The notes beneath the pieces were generated by a model. That model was given only the letters and a program-made list of their open reading frames with translations. It was not told the origin of the DNA and made no database searches. 64,000 nucleotides of DNA. Origin: CAZFHA01 sp964518595 (GTDB lineage: Bacteria; Bacillota; Clostridia; Saccharofermentanales; Saccharofermentanaceae). Within the stretch, counting starts at the first letter, position 1. Every line of letters begins with the position of its first letter. Of the stretch, positions 6,866 through 15,459 are shown one piece after another. Both the position numbers and the translations under genes were made by a program. The DNA lies in assembly GCA_964518595.1 (NCBI GenBank), contig CAZFHA010000018.1, positions 1 through 64,000 on the forward strand, read 5' to 3'.

Positions 6866-9800
6866 ATGTTGCGTTTGCCTCAAAGAATACATAAGCGTCC
6901 CTTTGTTGTTGCCAGTATTGTTTTTTTAGCTTTAGTGATCTTTGCCGGTCTATTTATTTTCATCTTGAGCTTATCTGCTTGGCAGGGGGAGATAAGCCGC
7001 ATTACTTTAGAGCAGCCGGAGTCTTTAGAACGGGGTAGCAGTTCTGCTGGACTAGGTTTCTCTCTTCCTATTTTACCTTCGCCTAATCTTCTGCAAGGTT
7101 CATCTTTTGAAAAAGAACAATTTGATGAGGCCTATACGGTTTTGGGTGGGGAAGGCAGTCTAATTTATTTACAAAGAGAGAATAAGAATGCTAGTCTCTT
7201 TACCGATGGTTTTTTCAACGGTGGACAGAGCCGGGTGATGGCCTTAGATCAGAATGGCACACTTCTCCAGAAAACAGATAGCTCCATTCATTCTTTTCAA
7301 CCGAATCAGCTAGGCATGTTTGCGCCAATTACGCCACTGGATTCTACAGCCAGTGACTATTTTGATTTTGCCTCTGGCACAGATAGTACTTTAGCCGTAG
7401 GGGCGAAAGGCTTATTGATAACTGGGTTTGCTTCTGCTTTACCTCAGCGCTATGACTTAGCTGTTGAGGACGATTTTATAGCGGCGGCGGCTTTTGAAAA
7501 TCGTTTTGCGGCTTTGACAGCCAGGGGTGGTTTAGCTGCTTCCTTTGATAGCCAAGAGTGGCAGCTTTATGATCCGCCCTCAGAGCCGATAGATACTATG
7601 ACAGATCTGGCTTTTCTTAACCGTACTGTCTTAGGTGTAGGAGATAAAGGGCAAATTTTGTTATGGTCCCGCGACAACTTGCAGATGAACAGGCTTCAGG
7701 TTGATATTGACTTAAAGACAGTTTCTAGTGATGGGACAAGAGCCCTTGTAGGGGGCAGTCAGGGAAAGCTCTTCTCTACCGCTAATGGTCTATTCTTTCA
7801 GGATATTACGGCAGAAGCTTTAAAGAATTTTGATACAGGGAATTTTACTTGGTGTTCTTCCACCTATGGGAATAACCAATTTGTTTTTGGCGCTGATAAT
7901 GGTCTGATTTTACTTGCAAAATATAATGTTCAGACCGGTACGTTTAGCTTTACCCAATCTAAAGCTTTGGATCGAGATAATAAACCTCTACCGATTAAAC
8001 AAATCCTTATACCTCACGATGGTGAGCTGCTGATTCTAACGCAGGGAGGGGCGCTGTACTTTTCCGGTGATTCGGCCAAGAGCTGGAGTCCTCTGAAACA
8101 AAATGTTCTGCCGCAGACGAACCTGATGGGGGCGGCAACGGGCAACAGAATATTGTTTTCTCAGGACAACCAAGCTTATCTGGCTCAACTTTGCACTGTA
8201 GTTCAAATTGATGATACTCAAACTGATACAGTTTTTCAAAGCGGTGATCTTTGCATTTTAGAAGTAAGCCAATCCCCTCTGGAAGGTGAAAATTTTCGGA
8301 CAGAGGGTAACTGGAAGAAAATGAATGATAAAGCCCAATGGCTACTATCGCCGGAAGCTCCGGCAGGGAGTGGTGAGGTGGCTTTGGTTCTGAAGGCACC
8401 GGCTGAGGTTGGTAGTTCGGAAAGTAGTTTCATAACCCAAGCTCTGACCAAAGAGGATGGGACGGTCTTTCAATCCGGCGTATTTTATCGTATTGATGTC
8501 TGGCTCCGTCAAGATGGAATTCAAAATGGCGAGGTAATGGCCTGGCTTTCAGGGAATTTCCCTTCACAAGGAACACGCTTTAGTGATGTGGGGAATGGGT
8601 GGCGCCAGTACTCCTTTACATTTGTTCCACCCAGGGAAAACTCAGGAGAGCAGGCGAATGCTAATATTTACTTCAACCTTGGTTTTCAGGGTGCCGGCAC
8701 ACTCTACATTGACAGAGTCTATCTGGGTCTTGAGTCCGAGGCTGACCTGTCTGTGTCGGACTCCCTTAGTACTTTGATGAAGGACTCAAAACCCGCCTAC
8801 CTTCGTTTTGAAAATGTTGGCTTGGGCGCACTGGGCTTTCCTAACCAGGCTTGGCGTCAGGCTTTTGGTAATAGTGTGGCTACAACTCAAAATAACAAGA
8901 CCGTTTATGGTGGTAACACAGACTTGGAGTCGGCTTTATCTCTGGCACAAAAAAGTGAAGCGAATCCGTGGCTGATTATTGGTGCCAATATGCATCCCAC
9001 AACGATTAATCAACTGATGGGCTATTTATGCGGCGGAATTTCCGATCCTTACGGGCGGCTTCGCGTTGAAAATGGTACGGCTATTCCTTGGAGTCAACAG
9101 TTTGAACGGATTGTCTTTGAGATTAGTGATCGCCAAGGTATTTTTGTGACAGACATGCAGCGGGGAGCCTATGTGGACTATGTTATCAACCTATTTAAAG
9201 CTTCTGATTACTACTTGGACATAAAAGATCAATTGGTTTTTCTGGATAGCATGAATTATAGTGGCGGAACCATGTTGTCAGCAGCGGATTATCACACCGG
9301 AGCGCTTCAGGTTAGTAATCTGGCAGAGAATGACGAAGGCTCTTACTTGTTGTCTTGGGGAGAAGCTGTGGCTAAAGGTTACCGAAGCTATTTTGATTCT
9401 ATTCCCCGTCGTCCCCTTCGGCCTCAAAGTCTAGGTGACGAGTGGATTTATTCTGCAGTTATGAATAAATACCTGATTGATACTTCTAAAGAGGCTGATT
9501 CAAAGGGCTTTCAGCCGGTTTCTGTATCCATGGCAGAGGCCGCAGAAGTACTTCTTCACGATCTGGGTCAATCTACCTATACTCTATTATCGGAATTATT
9601 TTTAGGTAATAGTAGCGAGGCGGTGACTGTGAGAGGGGCGGAAAGCAGGCTGCCTTGGGAAGAGGAGATAGAGCAAAGACAAATCTTATTGGCAGCGCAG
9701 AGGGCTCTAGCTAAAGCCGCTCAAGGTGAGGCAATGAAGGTTAGCTTCTCCTCGCCGGAGGATGGCTCAAAGCTTGAGGAGAGCGGCTTATCAGCCTATG

Positions 9801-10012
9801 CTTTCAAACAAGAGAAAAGCCTACAAGTGGTAATCATTAACTCCGGTGATAAAATGCTCCAATTCATGATTGATGGGGAGTGGTCGCTACACGGTGCTTT
9901 GCTGCTACGCTACTCTGAAACTGGACAGTTAATTGAGCGAACACCCTTAAAAAATCATGAGCGGTTGGAGATTTTGCCGGGACAGCTACTGGTAATTGAA
10001 GCGGATAGCTAG
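6866..10012 (+). CDS. Large membrane-anchored protein: propeller-like, carbohydrate-binding-like and degenerate GH51-like regions
   Basis: A 1048-residue protein of no recognised family. Residues 12-36 form one transmembrane or signal-anchor helix, so most of the protein is outside the cell. Residues about 90-450 contain repeated short beta-type segments (for example LAVGAKGLLITG, VLGVGDKGQILLWS, FVFGADNGLILL), like YCF48 or WD-type propellers. Residues about 455-628 resemble a galactose-binding carbohydrate-binding module. From about 634 the segment LMKDSKPAYLRF, followed near 725 by DPYGRLRVENG, resembles alpha-L-arabinofuranosidase (GH51). Where GH51 has the acid/base motif EIGNE, this protein reads FEISD, so catalysis by that mechanism is doubtful. 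It has a GAGGTGG ribosome binding site and is coupled to the CPBP gene. The function is unknown. Confidence 0.6.
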   Translation: MLRLPQRIHKRPFVVASIVFLALVIFAGLFIFILSLSAWQGEISRITLEQPESLERGSSSAGLGFSLPILPSPNLLQGSSFEKEQFDEAYTVLGGEGSLIYLQRENKNASLFTDGFFNGGQSRVMALDQNGTLLQKTDSSIHSFQPNQLGMFAPITPLDSTASDYFDFASGTDSTLAVGAKGLLITGFASALPQRYDLAVEDDFIAAAAFENRFAALTARGGLAASFDSQEWQLYDPPSEPIDTMTDLAFLNRTVLGVGDKGQILLWSRDNLQMNRLQVDIDLKTVSSDGTRALVGGSQGKLFSTANGLFFQDITAEALKNFDTGNFTWCSSTYGNNQFVFGADNGLILLAKYNVQTGTFSFTQSKALDRDNKPLPIKQILIPHDGELLILTQGGALYFSGDSAKSWSPLKQNVLPQTNLMGAATGNRILFSQDNQAYLAQLCTVVQIDDTQTDTVFQSGDLCILEVSQSPLEGENFRTEGNWKKMNDKAQWLLSPEAPAGSGEVALVLKAPAEVGSSESSFITQALTKEDGTVFQSGVFYRIDVWLRQDGIQNGEVMAWLSGNFPSQGTRFSDVGNGWRQYSFTFVPPRENSGEQANANIYFNLGFQGAGTLYIDRVYLGLESEADLSVSDSLSTLMKDSKPAYLRFENVGLGALGFPNQAWRQAFGNSVATTQNNKTVYGGNTDLESALSLAQKSEANPWLIIGANMHPTTINQLMGYLCGGISDPYGRLRVENGTAIPWSQQFERIVFEISDRQGIFVTDMQRGAYVDYVINLFKASDYYLDIKDQLVFLDSMNYSGGTMLSAADYHTGALQVSNLAENDEGSYLLSWGEAVAKGYRSYFDSIPRRPLRPQSLGDEWIYSAVMNKYLIDTSKEADSKGFQPVSVSMAEAAEVLLHDLGQSTYTLLSELFLGNSSEAVTVRGAESRLPWEEEIEQRQILLAAQRALAKAAQGEAMKVSFSSPEDGSKLEESGLSAYAFKQEKSLQVVIINSGDKMLQFMIDGEWSLHGALLLRYSETGQLIERTPLKNHERLEILPGQLLVIEADS

Positions 10013-10045
10013 TCTAGGGTGTGTGTTATTGGGCTGAGCCGCTTT

Positions 10046-10082
10046 TTGACATGCAAGGGGTCGATGGTTTGAGTCCATTACT
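10046..10082 (+). repeat. Partial copy of the tRNA-Val 3' half
   Basis: These 37 bases repeat positions 10854-10890 of the intact tRNA-Val gene with a single C-to-T change in the T loop. The copy covers the anticodon loop, variable region and T arm but has no 5' half and no CCA end. The two copies are in the same orientation, about 808 bases apart, and enclose the HicB-like gene. Confidence 0.85.
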
Positions 10083-10108
10083 GACCATCTGCTAAAGAGA
10101 TTAGTTAT

Positions 10109-10561
10109 TTAGCTCCTCGATTCTTTTCCACTAGTTCGGCGTGTCGTAGGCAGGCCGTTACCTCTAACCGGCGGTTTATAAAGGTCTAATCGTTGCATTA
10201 ATCCATTTTGTAAAACTTCAGAGAAATTAATGTTTTCCTTCTCCGCAGCTGCATTTAGCCAGGAGGGGATGGTACAGTTTTTTCTGATGGTTCGCTGATC
10301 TAAAGAGGCTCGATAGGCATTAAAATCCACATCGACATAGGTTACAATATCGACTGCCTCTGTTGAAAAAGCTTTGCTTGAAGGGTTAGGAAGGCTTTGC
10401 CCTATATCTTGAAGCGTTATACCAGTTAAACCAATAGCATCCCTCGCCATATAAATGGCTTCTGCAATGTCTTTCCCTTGGGTATCAATATCAAAGTCAG
10501 GACTTGATACAATAAAACCATTTTCAAAGGGATGTAAAATAATTGGATAAGCAGTAAGCAT
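10109..10561 (-). CDS. HicB-like antitoxin, no HicA partner visible
   Basis: A 150-residue protein. Residues 1-50 match the HicB fold (YPIILHPFENGFIVSSPDF, then a TQGKDIAEAIYMARDAIG helix). Residues about 95-128 resemble a ribbon-helix-helix DNA-binding segment (TIRKNCTIPSWLNAAAEK, then FSEVLQNGLMQRL). HicB normally neutralises the small RNase HicA, encoded directly beside it, but no HicA-like frame is found on either side. GAGGAGG before the ATG supports the start. The gene lies between the tRNA-Val fragment and the intact tRNA gene, suggesting acquired DNA. Confidence 0.78.
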   Translation of the reverse strand: MLTAYPIILHPFENGFIVSSPDFDIDTQGKDIAEAIYMARDAIGLTGITLQDIGQSLPNPSSKAFSTEAVDIVTYVDVDFNAYRASLDQRTIRKNCTIPSWLNAAAEKENINFSEVLQNGLMQRLDLYKPPVRGNGLPTTRRTSGKESRS

Positions 10562-10780
10562 ATCATTTCCTCCTCGGTTGTATTACCATGCGGTGAATCT
10601 ACTCGAGATTTCGCCGCTTTATAATTTTTTGCATATAGTAGACCTACAAAAGACGGTTTGCTATCGGTCATTTGTGCTCCCGGAATTTGCAAAGATGTTT
10701 TGTAAGAGGGGGGATTGATTACTAGATTTGAGATGGATGGTTTTTTAAGGGCATATCAACAGGAATTTCGGCCAAACTAC

Positions 10781-10809
10781 TGGACAGAAGCCCTTTCATC
10801 CATTATAAT
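10781..10809 (+). promoter_or_regulatory. Promoter of tRNA-Val
   Basis: TGGACA (10781-10786), 17 bases, then TATAAT (10804-10809), 12 bases before the mature tRNA 5' end. This is a near-consensus sigma-A promoter placed as expected for a stable RNA gene. Confidence 0.75.
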
Positions 10810-10821
10810 GGTCTAGCGTTT

Positions 10822-10898
10822 GGGTGGTTAGCTCAGCTGGTTAGAGTACTTGCTTGACATGCAAGGGGTCGATGGTTCGAGTCCATTACTACCCACCA
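10822..10898 (+). tRNA. tRNA-Val (anticodon GAC)
   Basis: A 77-base cloverleaf. The acceptor GGGTGGT pairs with ACTACCC (one G-U). The anticodon stem CTTGC/GCAAG holds the loop TTGACAT with anticodon GAC. The T arm is GATGG-TTCGAGT-CCATT, and CCA is encoded in the DNA. It has its own promoter and terminator. Confidence 0.96.
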
Positions 10899-10902
10899 GA
10901 TG

Positions 10903-10939
10903 AAGAACTTAGAGCTTTAGGGCTTTAGGTTCTTTTTTT
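10903..10939 (+). terminator. Terminator of tRNA-Val
   Basis: A 13-bp stem with two G-U pairs (AAGAACTTAGAGC with GCTTTAGGTTCTT, 6-base loop) is followed by a T run, five bases after the tRNA CCA end. Confidence 0.85.
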
Positions 10940-11012
10940 GTCCGGTATTCTTAATTGTTTAGAGTAACCTTTTTATTTCCTTTTGCAATTGTATGAGGAG
11001 TTGAGCTCTAGC

Positions 11013-12797
11013 TTAGACTTCTTGGTCTTTAGAAATTTTTTCCTCTAGCTCTTGCAAATAAATCCAGCGCTCCGTTGCCGCTTCTAGCTCTTGCTCTAGG
11101 TTAAGTTTTTGCGCCATTAGCTCTTGCAGCTTCACATAGTCTGTAGCCTGTTGCTGGATCAAACAATCTATATCCTTAATATTGTCCTCAATCACCTGAA
11201 TGCGCTCATCAATAGTTTCATAGTCCCGCTGTTCCTGAAAAGTAAATGCAAGTTTTTTCTGGCGCTTTCGACTTGGCTTTGGTAGAGCATTAACTGTCTG
11301 ATTAATCTTGGCTGGCTGATTATCAATTTTCTCTAAATAATCTTTGTAATTTCCCGTATACTGAAGAATGGTACCATTCTCATCAAATTCCCAAATCTCT
11401 TCGACGACTTTGTCTAGAAAATATCGATCATGAGAGACAGTGAGAATGGGACCCACAAAATGCTCCAGATAGTCCTCTAGAATAGTTAAAGTCTCGATAT
11501 CTAGATCGTTGGTAGGTTCGTCTAGTATAAGTACATTAGGGGCGGCCATAAGGATGCTTAACAAATAGAGACGCCGCCTTTCACCGCCGGATAAACGACT
11601 AATTGTATTCCACTGTAAGGCTGGTGGGAACAAAAATCTCTCCAGCATTTTACTAGCAGTAAATGTACCTTCTGGTGTCTCAATAACATCACTAATATTA
11701 CGAATATAATCAATTACCTTAAGCGAAATATCCATATCTCTAGACTCTTGAGTGAAATAGCCGATCTTAACAGTCTCTCCTCGCACTACTTCTCCTGTAT
11801 CTGGAGCGATATTGCCACATATAAGATTTAACAAGGTAGATTTGCCCCGGCCATTATCCCCAATAATTCCGATTCTTGAATCTCTTCTAATAAAGTAACT
11901 AAAGTCCTTTACTAAAATTAGATTACCATAGCTTTTACAGACATGTTCAATTTCTATAATTTTTTTGCCCAGCCTGGACGCAATGGAGGATACTTCCAAT
12001 TTATCTTGACTGGAAATCTGGCTCTTTTCTTTTAATTCTTCAAAGCGCAACATACGATCCTTGCTCTTGGTGCCCCGGGCTTTAGGACCTTGCTGCATCC
12101 ATTCTAGTTCACGTCTTAGAAGACTCTTAGCCTTACGATTTGAGGCCAGTTCCATTTCTTGCCGTTGACTTTTAAGCTTAAGAAATTCGCTGTAGTTTCC
12201 TTGGTAATTATATAGGTTGCCTTGATCTAATTCGACAATTCTTTGGGTAACCCTGTCTAGAAAATACCGGTCATGGGTCACCATAATAATGGCCCCTGAA
12301 AACTTGATTAAGTAATTCTCCAGCCATAAAATCATCTGATTATCTAAGTGATTAGTGGGTTCATCTAATAGTAAGACTTCACTGGGATGAACCAAGGCTT
12401 CCGCTAAAGCTAAGCGTTTCTTCTGGCCGCCGGAAAGTTCACCGATCCGTTTATTATAATCTGAAAGCCCTAGCTTATTAAGAATAGCTTTGGCTTCAAA
12501 TTCTTTTGTATCCTTAAGTGCAGCATTCGCTCCTTCAAAGACCTGTTCCAAAATCGTTAATGTATTATCCCATTCAGGATTTTGGGCTAAGTATTCCATT
12601 CTCACGCCACTATTTACAGTGACCTTACCCTGATCGGGACTTTCCTTTTGGGATAGAATCTTAAGCAGGGTAGATTTCCCCGTTCCGTTAACACCTATGA
12701 TTCCTACTTTATCGCCCTCTTGCAAGTAAAAGGAAATACTATTCAAGAGCACTTTGTCGGCATATTTTTTGCTAATCTCGTCCGCTGCTAATAACAT
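11013..12797 (-). CDS. ABC-F family ATPase, Uup-like
   Basis: A soluble protein with two ABC domains and no membrane segments, 594 residues. Each half has a Walker A (GVNGTGKST near 37, GDNGRGKST near 317), a signature (LSGGQKKR, LSGGERRR) and a Walker B (LLLDEPTNHLD, LILDEPTNDLD). An arm/linker region of about residues 210-280 lies between the halves, and a charged coiled coil of about 520-590 ends the protein, as in Uup. ABC-F proteins act on ribosomes or, for Uup, also on branched DNA. Whether this one is a housekeeping or antibiotic-protection member cannot be told from the sequence. Confidence 0.88.
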   Translation of the reverse strand: MLLAADEISKKYADKVLLNSISFYLQEGDKVGIIGVNGTGKSTLLKILSQKESPDQGKVTVNSGVRMEYLAQNPEWDNTLTILEQVFEGANAALKDTKEFEAKAILNKLGLSDYNKRIGELSGGQKKRLALAEALVHPSEVLLLDEPTNHLDNQMILWLENYLIKFSGAIIMVTHDRYFLDRVTQRIVELDQGNLYNYQGNYSEFLKLKSQRQEMELASNRKAKSLLRRELEWMQQGPKARGTKSKDRMLRFEELKEKSQISSQDKLEVSSIASRLGKKIIEIEHVCKSYGNLILVKDFSYFIRRDSRIGIIGDNGRGKSTLLNLICGNIAPDTGEVVRGETVKIGYFTQESRDMDISLKVIDYIRNISDVIETPEGTFTASKMLERFLFPPALQWNTISRLSGGERRRLYLLSILMAAPNVLILDEPTNDLDIETLTILEDYLEHFVGPILTVSHDRYFLDKVVEEIWEFDENGTILQYTGNYKDYLEKIDNQPAKINQTVNALPKPSRKRQKKLAFTFQEQRDYETIDERIQVIEDNIKDIDCLIQQQATDYVKLQELMAQKLNLEQELEAATERWIYLQELEEKISKDQEV

Positions 12798-13111
12798 GAA
12801 CTATCTACCTCTTACTTTTTGCACGTTGATTTTATAGTACATTATAGCTGTAAAAGATGTAGTTGGCCAATTAAGCCTATTTTTGGGCGAACTCGTGAAG
12901 CAGATCTCAAGGTTCCCAAATTACGAAAAATACATCCTCCTCAAATTTTTCTCCAAAATTTATTTTCCCTAATATATTAACCGCCCCTTGAACAGTTTTC
13001 TCAAAAATTTAATGGGAGAATTTTTCTGCCAATGAACAAGATGATAACAACATGGTTCCCATTAACATACTTGTTAGAATATATCTGTTTCTTTTCATTC
13101 TACAAGTCTCT
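12798..13111. other. Intergenic region between the ABC-F gene and the ATPase/DUF4435 block
   Basis: No coding frame is visible. The part next to the ABC-F gene holds its predicted promoter. The remainder is AT-rich and marks the edge of the compositionally distinct block. No convincing terminator is seen for the DUF4435 gene. Confidence 0.6.
12841..12870 (-). promoter_or_regulatory. Predicted promoter of the ABC-F gene
   Basis: Reading leftward, TTGGCC (12865-12870), an 18-base spacer and TATAAT (12841-12846) lie about 43 bases before the start codon. Confidence 0.5.
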
Positions 13112-14029
13112 TTAATCACAGAATTTGCTTAGAAATGTAACAAGAGTATCTGGTGTAGGCATATAGCCGCATAATACTGTCAATACATTTTTGTTATGAA
13201 TAGAATTAACTGCTCTGGAAACTGTCCTATTTGATAATATCTCATGCGCTGATAATGCAATTGACTTTACAAATTCTACAAAAAAAGCTTGTATGTATTT
13301 TCCACGTATGAATCTGTCCGGACTTCCATAACTCTTCAGTTTTTTTATTTGTAGAGTTATATCGTTACAGGAAAAATCCACTCCACATATTTCATGAATT
13401 TTTATGAAGAGTGATTGGTTATTATATTCCTGATTAAGCTTTAGAATTCCCTGCCTAATCACATACAATTTTTTATCGTTTAAATTATTTAGGCTTGGAT
13501 TAAGTCCATTCTCCAACCAATATAGAATCCATGCCATAATTTGCAGGAAAATTTTTTCGTGCTCAATTCGAGCTTCATAATATAATTTTGAAATATAGTT
13601 TTTTTCATCTTGACTTAATTCGCGAATACCCTCAAAAAGTTCTAATGCTATAAATAATGTATGTTCATTAAATAGGTAATTCTCAATTGAATAACTATCA
13701 GTTACATAAACATTAATTGCAGTTGGAACTGGTTCTTGTAGTATGTCTGAAAGATCTCGATCTACAAAAAATAATATGTGGTTCTCAGAATATTCTTTCC
13801 AATCAAGATTTGAGTGAGTTCTTAAAACATTTTTTTTACCGCTTGCAACAAGAATCTCGTAATTGTTTTTAGGGTATCGTGCCATGACACACTTATAGTA
13901 AGCATAGTCGTCATTTCCTTCGACAATCAGATAGAGTTTGTTTTCATTTTTCTTGTATTGATGCATAAGCTTAAGCAAGACAACATTTGTTCTCTCCCTA
14001 GCTGATACTAAGTGATCTTTTGTAATCAA
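13112..14029 (-). CDS. DUF4435/TOPRIM protein, AriB-like putative effector
   Basis: A protein of about 305 residues. The N-terminal part has TOPRIM-type acidic motifs: LIVEGNDDYAYY (conserved Glu) and FFVDRDLSD (Asp-x-Asp), followed by SYSIENYLF as in DUF4435 proteins. In the PARIS anti-phage system the DUF4435 protein AriB is a nuclease held inactive by the ATPase AriA. The layout here is the same, with the ATPase gene directly upstream. A TTG at 14050 would overlap the ATPase gene by 16 bases. The TTG at 14029 is preferred because AAGGGGG, which overlaps the ATPase stop codon, lies 8 bases before it. This tight coupling implies balanced synthesis. The gene is AT-rich compared with its neighbours. 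Confidence 0.8.
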   Translation of the reverse strand: MITKDHLVSARERTNVVLLKLMHQYKKNENKLYLIVEGNDDYAYYKCVMARYPKNNYEILVASGKKNVLRTHSNLDWKEYSENHILFFVDRDLSDILQEPVPTAINVYVTDSYSIENYLFNEHTLFIALELFEGIRELSQDEKNYISKLYYEARIEHEKIFLQIMAWILYWLENGLNPSLNNLNDKKLYVIRQGILKLNQEYNNQSLFIKIHEICGVDFSCNDITLQIKKLKSYGSPDRFIRGKYIQAFFVEFVKSIALSAHEILSNRTVSRAVNSIHNKNVLTVLCGYMPTPDTLVTFLSKFCD

Positions 14030-14034
14030 AGTAA

Positions 14035-15408
14035 TTACCCCCTTGTACAAAATTCGTTAATACCGTGAACATGCTCCTCAAGTTCATTGTCAAAGATAAA
14101 TGGCGAATGGGTAGTTGCAAAAAGTCCTTTGCAACAGGCACTACTCAAAATGTCTACCAAAAATGTTCTTTGCCAGTCAACGGACAAGGATAGCTCTGGT
14201 TCATCAATAAAAACAAAAACAGACTTTTCTTGAGTTAAATTGAGATAGCTAAATAATGAAACTATTTGCTTTTCGCCAGAAGATAAGTCTTGGAAATGAA
14301 TTTCCGAGCCAATGTCGTTGCCATGCTTATTATATGCTTTGCAAGAGAAGGTCTTGTTATCATATGACAGAATATTATTAACTAAGTAAGAATTACATTT
14401 TTTAATAAATGTTAAAATTGTAGTTTCCCTTTTATTGATTTCTGTATTGAAGTCAATAAGATTAAGAAAATAATGACAAATTATTTTATCTTGGACATTA
14501 TTTGGTGGTTTGTTGGTTTCTTTAACCACATTAAGAATTTCTACAATTTTCCACTTTTGGCTATCTGGAAGAATACTAGAATCTATTCGATTAAGAATAT
14601 CGGCTATTTCGATAGTAGATAAACGTTTAATTTCTTTCAAATCAACCTCTTCGTACTTCTTACTAATTATCTCACTAAGATACCCTAAAGTTAATTTGTT
14701 TTGATGAGCTCGTGAGAAATCATTTAGATCATTCTGGTACTCTTTAACCGCACGTTCTACATCCTCCATACCAAATTCTACTAGTTCAGTTGCCCGAAGC
14801 TTTCTAGGTTTTTTTCTTCTTTTATTCCAGTCATCACTATTCATGTTCGGAAATATATTCTTTAGCTGTTCTTCGATTCTTCGATATGTTGGCAAGTATA
14901 ATATTTGAACATCAAACGCTTCATTAATTTGCTGTGTAATTCTGCTAAGTTCCCTTATTGCTAAATTGTCTGTATTATTTCTATTGGAAATTGCTGAATT
15001 AAGTAATAAGCCATCGTAAGCCTCAGATTTATTGTTGTAGTCTTTCGACTGAGGGCTTACAAAATTATTAATTTTACGATTAATAGTATTCACTGCAATG
15101 TTTTGTTGCAGTCCTCTCGGAAAGGCTGCATCTCGAATAATGTAGTTCGAAGGATATACATCGTGCAATAATTTTTTTTCAATTAGGATTGCATCATTAC
15201 CTGAAAAATGAATAGAAATACTATCAAATGCAAAGTTAAGTAAAGAATACCAGTCACACGATAGTGCATAATATATAATCTTAAATATCGTGGTTTTTCC
15301 TGACCCATTTTCACCAACAATAATTAGTTTGTTATCTTTAAATGAAATACTGTAGTCCCTAACATTGTGCAGTCCAAATATATCAATTTTTTCGAGATGA
15401 TTTGCCAT
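14035..15408 (-). CDS. AAA/ABC-type ATPase, AriA-like putative sensor
   Basis: A 457-residue ATPase of the Rad50/SMC-like AAA_15/AAA_21 type. The Walker A GENGSGKT lies near residue 33. A long charged helical insert spans about 90-330. The ABC signature FQDLSSGEKQ lies near 376, the Walker B VFVFIDEPELSLS near 402, and the switch histidine motif ATTHSPFIF near 434. The D-E-P-E-L-S form is typical of defence-associated ATPases (PARIS AriA, Septu-like, OLD-like). GGAGG precedes the ATG. The gene sits between the DUF6414-like and DUF4435 genes, all in one direction with short gaps. Assignment to PARIS proper needs structural or profile comparison. Confidence 0.82.
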   Translation of the reverse strand: MANHLEKIDIFGLHNVRDYSISFKDNKLIIVGENGSGKTTIFKIIYYALSCDWYSLLNFAFDSISIHFSGNDAILIEKKLLHDVYPSNYIIRDAAFPRGLQQNIAVNTINRKINNFVSPQSKDYNNKSEAYDGLLLNSAISNRNNTDNLAIRELSRITQQINEAFDVQILYLPTYRRIEEQLKNIFPNMNSDDWNKRRKKPRKLRATELVEFGMEDVERAVKEYQNDLNDFSRAHQNKLTLGYLSEIISKKYEEVDLKEIKRLSTIEIADILNRIDSSILPDSQKWKIVEILNVVKETNKPPNNVQDKIICHYFLNLIDFNTEINKRETTILTFIKKCNSYLVNNILSYDNKTFSCKAYNKHGNDIGSEIHFQDLSSGEKQIVSLFSYLNLTQEKSVFVFIDEPELSLSVDWQRTFLVDILSSACCKGLFATTHSPFIFDNELEEHVHGINEFCTRG

Positions 15409-15459
15409 TTTAGTCCTCCATCGTGCTGATAATTTATTCCTTAAGCAGTATCCCTACTT

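Noticed and set aside
8007..8451. Overlapping minus-strand frames inside the 1048-residue gene
   Set aside because: They are low-complexity reverse-strand readings of a well-supported plus-strand gene with no ribosome binding sites.
10426..10692. An 88-codon minus-strand frame overlapping the HicB start, considered as HicA
   Set aside because: It lacks the HicA pattern (GSHHQF, PHHGKDL) and runs mostly antiparallel or in a shifted frame within hicB.
10710..10815. A 34-residue frame starting TTG or ATG before tRNA-Val (MDGFLRAYQQEFRPNYW)
   Set aside because: It covers the tRNA promoter (TGGACA/TATAAT) and has no recognisable relatives, so it is probably chance coding.
10046..10898. A complete integrative element between the tRNA-Val copies
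   Set aside because: No integrase or mobilisation gene, only 0.8 kb, and the polarity of the fragment does not fit a standard tRNA 3'-end insertion.
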